A stretch of DNA of 5,234 nt from an uncultured Eubacteriales bacterium (GTDB lineage: Bacteria > Bacillota > Clostridia > Christensenellales > Aristaeellaceae), in the NCBI GenBank assembly GCA_900553265.1, contig USDD01000138.1, positions 1 through 5,234 on the forward strand, written 5' to 3'. The notes beneath the pieces are model-generated. The model had not been told where the DNA came from. It saw only the letters and a list, made by a program, of their open reading frames with translations, and did not search any database. Both the position numbers and the translations under genes were made by a program. Numbering within the stretch: the stretch's first letter is position 1; every line of letters begins with the position of its first letter. Positions 1-5,234 of the stretch are shown one piece after another.

Positions 1-111
1 GGCAAAGCCTTCCCGCCGCTGATTTGGCTATCCGTTTCGGACGGATGGATGAACATCTACGGAGGTGCTGCGCAGGCCGAATGGAAAGCCAGCCATGGAA
101 CGACAGGTCGT
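1..111. other. Left-edge stretch without a supported gene
   Basis: This stretch lies downstream of the leftward Nudix gene. I see no convincing coding region. Two plus-strand frames are open here, but they run on into the 3' end of the Nudix gene in antisense. A minus-strand frame beginning at ATG 54-56 stays open to the window edge but has no Shine-Dalgarno sequence and covers only 18 codons. A perfect 6-bp inverted repeat (ATCCGT/ACGGAT, 30-35 and 41-46) is present without a following T-run, so it is not a clear terminator. The first nine bases (GGCAAAGCC) are the reverse complement of 4997-5005 in the right-hand intergenic region, which may be chance or a shared repeat family. Confidence 0.4.
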
Positions 112-113
112 TC
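98..113. repeat. Inverted repeat over the Nudix stop codon
   Basis: GAACGAC (98-104) and GTCGTTC (107-113) form a perfect 7-bp inverted repeat with two bases between the arms, in practice a 6-bp stem with a 4-base loop. It overlaps the TGA stop of the leftward Nudix gene (complement of 112-114). In the direction of that gene it could be a 3' stem-loop, but no T-tract follows, so calling it a terminator is not justified. Confidence 0.3.
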
Positions 114-1035
114 AGTCCTTTGCCCGGGCGAACAGCTCGGGCAGGTAGTCGTAGGGCACCAGCAGGCCCTCGGACTGCATCTCCAGAATGCGCTCGGGTG
201 AGGCGCACTGCGCGCCGCAGGTCTCGCCGGGCTGGAACACCACGTCGTCGAGGTTGAAGTCCTGCTTAAAGAGCCACACGTCGCTGAAGCCGTCGGGATG
301 GGCGAAGCGGAACAGCCGCTGTCCGTTCTCGGGCCGGGCGATCAGCCCCGTCTCCTCGCGCAGCTCCCGCAGCGCTGCGGACAGGCTGTCGTCGCCGGCC
401 ACCGCGGCGCCGCCGGTGCACTCCCAGAGATGGGGATAGCCCTTGTTGGCCGCGCGCTGGGTCAGCAGGAATTCGCCCCGGGAATTGCGCATCCATACCG
501 ACACGGACAGATGCCGCTCGCCGGGAGCCAGCGGGTCGCCCCGGCGATGGGTCTTGCCGGTGGGATTGCCGTCCTCATCCAGCAGATCCCACAGCTCGTC
601 CGCGCCCGTCTGAAGGTTCAGCCATTCCTGAACGCGGCGCAGCAGGCGGGGCTCGATTTCCGGGTACGTCCAGTGGGTGGGGAACACGCTGGTTCGCCGG
701 ATCTCGCCGATCTCGGAGGTCGGATCGAGGGGTTCGGTTTTATAGACCTCGGCGAAGTACAGCGCGCCGGAAACCTCGTCGCCGTTCTGCTCCACGACGT
801 AGAGGGCAATGGGATGCAGGTCGAAGGCCGTCGCGCCGGTCTCCTCGTTCAGCTCGCGCCGGGCGGCTTCGTCGATGGTCTCGCCGCGCTCGCGATGGCC
901 GCCGGGCAGCTCCCAGGCGGCGCGCAGCCGATGGCGGCAGAAGATCCACTCGCCGTTTTGCCGCGCGGCGATGACCGCGAAGCGCAGCTGCGCGTCCGGG
1001 ATTTCGTCCGGGCGGCAGAAATGCACGTTGAGCAT
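112..1035 (-). CDS. Tandem double-Nudix hydrolase
   Basis: This 307-residue protein carries two Nudix domains in one chain. Nudix enzymes hydrolyse nucleoside diphosphates linked to another moiety, using a metal-binding box GX5EX7REUXEEXGU. Domain 1 (about 1-140) has a complete box at 46-68 (G46, E52, R60-E61, E64-E65, G67), within a WELPGG context like that of oxidised-nucleotide clean-up Nudix enzymes. Domain 2 (about 148-307) opens with WDLLDEDGNPTG and HLSVSVW, the pattern of IPP isomerase-like and YfcD-type Nudix proteins. Its box at 209-231 matches except that D215 replaces the first glutamate. There is no signal peptide or membrane segment, so it is presumably cytoplasmic. The ATG has a strong GAGGAGG eight bases upstream, and the gene follows the aldehyde dehydrogenase by 14 bases, implying co-transcription. 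The Nudix family is certain; the substrate is unknown. Confidence 0.93.
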   Translation of the reverse strand: MLNVHFCRPDEIPDAQLRFAVIAARQNGEWIFCRHRLRAAWELPGGHRERGETIDEAARRELNEETGATAFDLHPIALYVVEQNGDEVSGALYFAEVYKTEPLDPTSEIGEIRRTSVFPTHWTYPEIEPRLLRRVQEWLNLQTGADELWDLLDEDGNPTGKTHRRGDPLAPGERHLSVSVWMRNSRGEFLLTQRAANKGYPHLWECTGGAAVAGDDSLSAALRELREETGLIARPENGQRLFRFAHPDGFSDVWLFKQDFNLDDVVFQPGETCGAQCASPERILEMQSEGLLVPYDYLPELFARAKD

Positions 1036-1043
1036 GGATGGTT

Positions 1044-1050
1044 CCTCCTC
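1044..1050 (-). promoter_or_regulatory. Shine-Dalgarno of the Nudix gene, touching the upstream stop
   Basis: On the minus strand GAGGAGG lies eight bases before the Nudix ATG. Its first base is the last base of the TAG stop codon of the aldehyde dehydrogenase (1050-1052). Ribosomes ending the first gene would therefore finish on the binding site of the second, which fits translational coupling (inference). Confidence 0.8.
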
Positions 1051-2429
1051 TATTTCAGAAACCGGCGGATCAGCCGATCCTTCGCCGCGCCGTAGGGGGC
1101 GTAGCGCATGGGCAGATCCGGATGGTTTGGTTTATCGACGATGCTCTTGACATGGCTGAACTCTTCGAAGCCCGCGCGGCCGTGATAGCCGCCCATGCCG
1201 CTGGCTCCCACGCCGCCGAAGGGCATGGCCGAGGTGGCCAGATGGACGATGGTGTCGTTGACGCAGCCGCCGCCGAACCGGGCCTGCGCCATCACGCGCT
1301 CCTGCGCCGCGCGGTCGCGGCTGAAGAAGTACAGCGCCAGCGGATGGGGCCGCGCGTCGAGAATGCGCAGCGCCTCGTCCAGCGTCCCGTAGGTCAGCAC
1401 GGGCAGCACGGGGCCGAAGATTTCCTCGCCCATGGCGGGATCGTCGAAGGCCGCGCGGTCGAGAATCGTCGGCTCGATGCGCAGCGCGTCGGGGTCGCTG
1501 CCGCCGCCGTGGACGACTTTCTCGGGCGAAATCAGCTTCAGAAGCCGGTCGAAGTGCTTTCGGTTGACGATGCGGCCGTAGTTTTCATTCTCCAGCGGGC
1601 GCGCGCCGTACTGGCGGACGATCTCCGCCTTCAGCGCGGCGATCAGCGGTTCGCGCACGCTCTCGGCGCAGTACACGTAGTCCGGGGCCACGCAGGTCTG
1701 GCCGCAGTTCAGAAATTTGCCGAACACGATGCGTTTTGCGGCGACGGCCACGTCCGCCGTCTCGTCCACGATGCACGGGCTCTTGCCGCCCAGCTCCAGC
1801 GTCACCGGGGTCAGGTGCGCCGCCGCCTTCTCCATCACCAGCCGGCCCACGGCCATGCTGCCGGTGAAAAAGATCTTGTCGAAGGCGCAGTCCAGCAGGA
1901 AGGCGTTCTCCTCGCGCCCGCCGGGCACCACGCAGACCCATTCCTCGGGGAAGCACGCGCCCAGCAGCTTCTTCAGCATCTCCGCGCTGGCGGGGGAGTA
2001 GGCGCTGGGCTTGACCATGCAGACGTTACCCGCCGCCACCGCGTCGATCACGGGATCCAGCGAGAGCAGGAAGGGATAGTTCCACGGGCTCATAATCAGC
2101 GCCGCGCCGTAGGGATGCGCCTGCGTCCGGCTGTGGGCGGGAAATTGGCTCAGCGGCGTGGGCACGCGCCGGGGCCGGGCATACCTTCGCGCGTGGCGCA
2201 GCATGTGCGTCAGCTCCGCAAGGGCCATGCCCGTTTCGCACAGATAGCTCTCCGACGCGCTCTTGCCCAGATCGGCCTTCAGAGCCGCGCTGATCTCGCC
2301 CTCCATGGACAAAATCGCCGCCCGAAGCCGCCTCAGCGCGTCCAGCCGCGCCGAGACCGGCAGCGTGCGCCCCTCGGCGAAGAACCGCTTCTGCGCCTCG
2401 AGCTTTTCCAGAATTTCGCTTTTGAGCAT
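1050..2429 (-). CDS. NAD(P)-dependent aldehyde dehydrogenase, class 3 type
   Basis: This 459-residue enzyme should oxidise an aldehyde to its carboxylic acid with NAD(P)+. From the chosen start, the Rossmann part shows SPWNYP at 114-119 with N117, MVKPS at 138-142 with K140, and FFTGS at 187-191. The general-base glutamate is E212 in LELGGKSP, the nucleophile is C246 in GQTCVAPDY, and EEIFGP is at 335-340. All key residues are present. The length and the C-terminal segment (HGRAGFEEFSHVKS, then LPMRYAPYG and a basic end) fit the ALDH3 group that includes B. subtilis YwdH and fatty or aromatic aldehyde dehydrogenases. The open frame extends up to 2513, but the ATG at 2427-2429 is preferred: GGAGGG precedes it by six bases, and a promoter lies inside the longer version. 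It is the first gene of the leftward operon. The physiological aldehyde cannot be read from the sequence. Confidence 0.95.
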   Translation of the reverse strand: MLKSEILEKLEAQKRFFAEGRTLPVSARLDALRRLRAAILSMEGEISAALKADLGKSASESYLCETGMALAELTHMLRHARRYARPRRVPTPLSQFPAHSRTQAHPYGAALIMSPWNYPFLLSLDPVIDAVAAGNVCMVKPSAYSPASAEMLKKLLGACFPEEWVCVVPGGREENAFLLDCAFDKIFFTGSMAVGRLVMEKAAAHLTPVTLELGGKSPCIVDETADVAVAAKRIVFGKFLNCGQTCVAPDYVYCAESVREPLIAALKAEIVRQYGARPLENENYGRIVNRKHFDRLLKLISPEKVVHGGGSDPDALRIEPTILDRAAFDDPAMGEEIFGPVLPVLTYGTLDEALRILDARPHPLALYFFSRDRAAQERVMAQARFGGGCVNDTIVHLATSAMPFGGVGASGMGGYHGRAGFEEFSHVKSIVDKPNHPDLPMRYAPYGAAKDRLIRRFLK

Positions 2430-2435
2430 GATCGT

Positions 2436-2441
2436 CCCTCC
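2436..2441 (-). promoter_or_regulatory. Shine-Dalgarno deciding the aldehyde dehydrogenase start
   Basis: On the minus strand GGAGGG stands six bases before the ATG at 2429. It selects this start over the in-frame ATG at 2513, giving a protein of the family's usual size without a 28-residue Cys/Arg-rich extension. Confidence 0.85.
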
Positions 2442-2455
2442 AATGCACTTCCTGA

Positions 2456-2484
2456 ATTGTAGCACAGCCCGCGCGCCATTGCAA
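2456..2484 (-). promoter_or_regulatory. Housekeeping-type promoter of the ALDH-Nudix operon
   Basis: On the minus strand, TTGCAA (2484-2479) and TACAAT (2461-2456) are separated by exactly 17 bases. A TG dinucleotide one base before the -10 box gives an extended -10 (TGCTACAAT). Transcription should start near 2449, leaving a leader of about 20 bases before the ATG at 2429. The spacing and box quality fit a sigma-A/sigma-70 promoter; the start point is inferred. Confidence 0.75.
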
Positions 2485-2570
2485 GCGCGGCATGTTCCGA
2501 TGCGTCTGCGCATAGATTACAGGTAAAAAGACACGTGGGAAAATGTCACGCTTTCATCCAAGTTTCGTGC

Positions 2571-2599
2571 TTGTACTAAAATAAGAGATGCTATATAAT
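2571..2599 (+). promoter_or_regulatory. Promoter of the parA-parB-CBM9 operon
   Basis: A perfect -10 box TATAAT (2594-2599) sits 17 bases after TTGTAC (2571-2576), a weak -35 box matching only the TTG of the consensus. The surrounding bases are AT-rich in an otherwise GC-rich window. Transcription would begin near 2606, giving a leader of about 42 bases to the GTG at 2648. The longer open frame's ATG at 2588 lies upstream of this start point and overlaps the promoter, so it cannot be the parA start on this transcript. A palindromic CACGTG lies about 35 bases upstream (2532-2537). Confidence 0.7.
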
Positions 2600-2637
2600 G
2601 TAAGAATCAAGAATTGCGTCCATTGGACGGCGAGATG

Positions 2638-2642
2638 GGTGA
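2638..2642 (+). promoter_or_regulatory. Ribosome binding site for the GTG start of parA
   Basis: GGTGA matches the 3' half of the AGGAGGTGA complement of 16S rRNA and lies five bases before GTG 2648-2650. It is weaker than the other Shine-Dalgarno sequences here, but its register suits this GTG, which also yields the conserved MGK start of Soj proteins. Confidence 0.6.
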
Positions 2643-2647
2643 GAGAC

Positions 2648-3412
<765 letters not shown>

Positions 3413-3414
3413 AG

Positions 3415-4302
3415 ATGGCGAAGAAGGTACAGCGGGGACTGGGGCGCGGGCTCGGCGCGCTGCTGGGCGACGACGTGGAGAGCGCGGCCGCGCCGCAGCC
3501 GGCGGAGCAGACCGCGGTGGACGAGGTGCGCATGCTGCCCATCCATCTGATCGACCCAAATCGCGAGCAGCCGCGCCGCTCCTTTGACGAGGGCGCGCTG
3601 AACGATCTGGCGCAGTCCATCCGCGCCGTGGGCGTGCTTCAGCCCATCATCGTCGCCCAAAGCGGCGAGCGATACACCATCATCGCCGGCGAGCGGCGCT
3701 ATCGCGCGTCCCGGCTGGCGGAAAAGACGGAGATTCCCGCCATCGTGCGCGACTGGGACGAGCAGACGCGGCTGGAGGCGGCGCTGATCGAGAACCTTCA
3801 GCGCGACAACCTGAACCCCATCGAGGAGGCCATGGGCGTGCGCCGCCTGATGGACGAGACGGGGCTGACTCAGGAGCAGGCCGCGGAGCGGCTGGGCAAG
3901 AGCCGCCCGGCGGTGGCCAATCTGCTCCGGCTTCTGACGCTGCCCGACGCGGTGCGCCAGATGCTCATCGAGGGTAAGCTCTCCGCCGGCCACGGCCGCG
4001 CGCTGGTCACGGTGGACCGCAAGCGCCAGATTCAGCTGGCGAATCTGACGGTGCAGCAGGGCTGGTCGGTGCGCCAGCTGGAGCGCATCTGCGCCCAGCC
4101 CGTGAAGGAGGAGAGCAAAAAGCCCAGGATCCAGCGCGACGCTCAGTTCACTCAGCTGGAGGGCATGGCGCGCGAGCTCTTCGGCACGCGGGTCAAGCTG
4201 GACGGCGACGCGAACAACGGCAAAATCACGCTCTACTACTACAACGCCGACGACCTCCAGCGCATCTGGGACGTGCTGGAGATGGCGAACGAGGGAAACT
4301 GA
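3415..4302 (+). CDS. parB: ParB/Spo0J CTP-dependent partition clamp
   Basis: This 295-residue ParB protein loads at parS sites, binds CTP, closes as a sliding clamp and spreads over nearby DNA, forming the complex that ParA and SMC act on. The N-terminal basic segment with LGRGLGALLG (9-18) is the ParA-stimulating motif. The CTP-binding domain follows: QPRR at 52-55, AGERRYRAS at 91-99, and ENLQRDNLNPIEEA at 126-139. The helix-turn-helix that reads parS is about 151-177 (LTQEQAAERLGKSRPAVANL). A variable linker near 227-243 leads to the C-terminal dimerisation domain, about 245-290. All motifs look intact, and the length is close to that of B. subtilis Spo0J. The ATG at 3415 gives the typical MAKK start. 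It is tightly coupled to parA upstream and to the CBM9-like gene one base downstream. Confidence 0.96.
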   Translation: MAKKVQRGLGRGLGALLGDDVESAAAPQPAEQTAVDEVRMLPIHLIDPNREQPRRSFDEGALNDLAQSIRAVGVLQPIIVAQSGERYTIIAGERRYRASRLAEKTEIPAIVRDWDEQTRLEAALIENLQRDNLNPIEEAMGVRRLMDETGLTQEQAAERLGKSRPAVANLLRLLTLPDAVRQMLIEGKLSAGHGRALVTVDRKRQIQLANLTVQQGWSVRQLERICAQPVKEESKKPRIQRDAQFTQLEGMARELFGTRVKLDGDANNGKITLYYYNADDLQRIWDVLEMANEGN

Positions 4303-4303
4303 C

Positions 4304-4951
4304 ATGAGAAAATACGAAATTCGGCCCATGACCAAGCCGCTGCCCGAGCTGGTGGGCGAGGTGTTCGATCCCGAGATGGAGGAATACTGCGAGGACGCGC
4401 CCTTCGCGCCCATCGACAGCTACGTCTGGGGCGGCGAGGGCACCTACATGCCCGAGGCCCGCGCCTATGTGACATGGAACGAAGAGGGGCTTCAGGTGCT
4501 TCTGTGCGCCATGGAGAAGGAAATCTCCGTGGAGGCCACCGAGTTCAACGGCGAGGTCTATCGCGACAGCTGTCTGGAGTTCTTCGTCCAGCCCTTCGAG
4601 GACGACCCGCGCTATCTGAACATCGAGACCAACGCCGGCGGCGCGGCGCTCATCGGCTTCGGCCCCAATCGGGAGCAGCGCGAGCGCCTGCCCGAGATGC
4701 CCGAGGGCATGAACCTGCGCGCGTCGTGCCATCGCGGCGGCTGGTGGGCCGTGGCCTATACCGTGCCCGCGTCGCTGCTGAAAGAGCTGTACGGCCGCAC
4801 GCCCGCGCCGGGCAGCCGCATGCGCGGAAATTTCTACAAGTGCGACGAGACGATCCATCCCCACTTCGGCTCCTGGGCGCCCATCGTCCACTTCCGCCCG
4901 GATTTCCACCGGCCCGAATGGTTCGGAGAGCTGACGCTGGCGGAGAAGTAG
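4304..4951 (+). CDS. CBM9-like carbohydrate-binding protein
   Basis: The 215-residue product resembles the carbohydrate-binding module family 9-like proteins found as stand-alone proteins in Clostridia. Recognisable parts are AYVTWNEEGLQVLL (54-67), the core YRDSCLEFFVQPFEDDPRYLNIETN (86-110), WWAVAYTVP (147-155), RGNFYKC (174-180), PHFGSWAPI (186-194) and the closing FHRPEWFGELTL (201-212). The fold is expected to be a single beta-sandwich binding a sugar or glycan end. I see no catalytic motif, signal peptide or membrane segment, so it is predicted to be cytoplasmic, unlike the CBM9 modules attached to secreted glycosidases. The ATG lies one base after the parB stop and eight bases after GAGGG, so it belongs to the parAB transcript. 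The family call is fairly secure; the ligand and the reason for this position are unknown. Confidence 0.88.
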   Translation: MRKYEIRPMTKPLPELVGEVFDPEMEEYCEDAPFAPIDSYVWGGEGTYMPEARAYVTWNEEGLQVLLCAMEKEISVEATEFNGEVYRDSCLEFFVQPFEDDPRYLNIETNAGGAALIGFGPNREQRERLPEMPEGMNLRASCHRGGWWAVAYTVPASLLKELYGRTPAPGSRMRGNFYKCDETIHPHFGSWAPIVHFRPDFHRPEWFGELTLAEK

Positions 4952-4957
4952 GGGAAA

Positions 4958-4978
4958 GCGCGCATGGAAAGTGCGCGC
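4958..4978 (+). terminator. Possible operon-end hairpin after the CBM9-like gene
   Basis: GCGCGCA (4958-4964) and TGCGCGC (4972-4978) form a perfect, very GC-rich 7-bp stem with a 7-base loop, starting six bases after the TAG stop. The following bases are GTTCGC rather than a U-run, so termination would be weak or factor-dependent. The position favours an operon end. Confidence 0.35.
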
Positions 4979-4992
4979 GTTCGCAGTCCATG

Positions 4993-5060
4993 CGGCGGCT
5001 TTGCCCGGGGCGAAGGCAGACGGGAAAGCGGCGGAGCAAACCGGCGGCTTTGCGCCGGGG
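4993..5060 (+). repeat. Pair of imperfect direct repeats
   Basis: CGGCGGCTTTGC occurs exactly at 4993-5004 and 5042-5053. In both copies it leads into CCGGGG, with one extra G in the second copy, so the units are 4993-5010 and 5042-5060. They start 49 bases apart. Only the second copy can fold on itself as CCGGCG/CGCCGG. Confidence 0.6.
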
Positions 5061-5069
5061 ATGGTTTGC
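5036..5069. repeat. Nested inverted repeat (long hairpin)
   Basis: GCAAACC (5036-5042) and GGTTTGC (5063-5069) are perfect 7-bp arms. Inside them GGCG (5043-5046) can pair with CGCC (5053-5056) around a GCTTTG loop, leaving GGGGAT as a one-sided bulge. An alternative shorter stem is CCGGCG/CGCCGG (5041-5046, 5053-5058). No T-run follows, so it is not an ordinary intrinsic terminator. Confidence 0.5.
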
Positions 5070-5234
5070 GGCGCTCGGCGGAGGACTGACATGGCCGGAG
5101 CCGCGAGGTGCGCTCTGTCGGAAGAGCCCTTCCGCCTGTGGCCGAAGTGTGAACATCGCCCGCTTTTTCTTGGGCAACACCGCCCAATTCGGCGGCGCGT
5201 CTGGCTCTGTCTTTTCCGCCATCTGCGGCATGCA

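Larger units (their letters stand above)
4952..5234. other. Right-edge intergenic region, repeat-rich, possible start of another gene
   Basis: No gene is firmly supported here. The stretch has overlapping inverted repeats after the CBM9-like stop, an 18-19 base direct repeat, a nested hairpin at 5036-5069, and 6-bp stems at 5119-5134 (CGGAAG/CTTCCG) and 5170-5187 (TTGGGC/GCCCAA). Two plus-strand frames reach the window end without a stop. One begins at ATG 5091 six bases after GGAGG (5080-5084), but its 48 codons give an Arg-, Cys- and His-rich peptide. The other is open from ATG 4990 or GTG 5149, and its last part (NIARFFLGNTAQFGG and on) looks more protein-like but has no good Shine-Dalgarno. 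A dispersed intergenic repeat is the alternative. Confidence 0.45.

Noticed and set aside
30..46. Inverted repeat ATCCGT/ACGGAT as a terminator of the leftward operon
   Set aside because: The stem is only 6 bp, with no T-run on the minus strand after it.
298..1095. A 265-codon plus-strand open frame opposite the Nudix gene
   Set aside because: It is an antisense shadow of two complete Nudix boxes and extends into the ALDH gene.
1038..2462. A 474-codon plus-strand open frame opposite the aldehyde dehydrogenase
   Set aside because: It is antisense to a gene with all ALDH motifs, and its product is a low-complexity Ala/Arg/His/Gln/Val-rich chain. Rare stop codons in GC-rich antisense DNA explain it.
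2430..2513. A 28-residue N-terminal extension of the aldehyde dehydrogenase
   Set aside because: A promoter (2456-2484) and Shine-Dalgarno (2436-2441) lie inside it, and the Cys/Arg-rich residues do not fit the family.
2588..2647. A 20-residue N-terminal extension of ParA
   Set aside because: Its ATG overlaps the -10 region, upstream of the predicted transcription start. The GTG at 2648 gives the conserved MGK start and length.
4226..5231. Long minus-strand frames over the CBM9-like gene and right edge (4226-5092 and 4650-5231)
   Set aside because: Both run for about 300 bases or more through the CBM9-like coding sequence in antisense. The leading part of the second, from 5231, looks slightly protein-like but would need deep overlap with a real gene.

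Overview
The window looks like chromosomal DNA from a high-GC member of the Firmicutes, most likely an uncultured Clostridia lineage. Three things point there. The ParA and ParB proteins are of the Soj/Spo0J type: the ParA residues fall at the same positions as in Bacillus subtilis Soj once the GTG start is used. Shine-Dalgarno sequences of the GGAGG kind precede most genes. Both divergent promoters have -35/-10 boxes 17 bases apart, as used by a housekeeping sigma factor. Coding third positions are strongly biased to G and C, so stops are rare and long false reading frames lie opposite every real gene. The assignment rests on sequence style and family resemblance only.

There are five well-supported genes in two divergent operons separated by a 218-base control region (2430-2647). 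The leftward operon is a class 3-type aldehyde dehydrogenase (1050-2429) followed 14 bases later by a protein with two complete Nudix domains (112-1035). Its promoter (2456-2484) fixes the aldehyde dehydrogenase start at 2429 rather than at the longer open frame. The rightward operon is parA (2648-3412), parB (3415-4302) and a CBM9-like carbohydrate-binding protein (4304-4951). Gaps are only 2 and 1 bases, so the three are almost certainly co-transcribed from the promoter at 2571-2599.

parA and parB form the chromosome segregation pair: ParB is a CTP-dependent DNA clamp that loads at parS sites, and ParA is the ATPase that moves or positions the ParB complex. No parS site was seen here. The aldehyde dehydrogenase and the double Nudix protein look like metabolic or detoxification/clean-up enzymes with unknown substrates. 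The link between the CBM9-like gene and the segregation genes is unexplained.

The edges (1-111 and 4952-5234) hold no gene I can defend. The right edge is rich in short direct and inverted repeats, includes overlapping hairpins just after the last stop codon, and stays open in several frames to the window end. It may be a structured or dispersed intergenic repeat, or contain the start of a further gene. I found no tRNA, rRNA, CRISPR array, insertion sequence or recognisable undescribed system.
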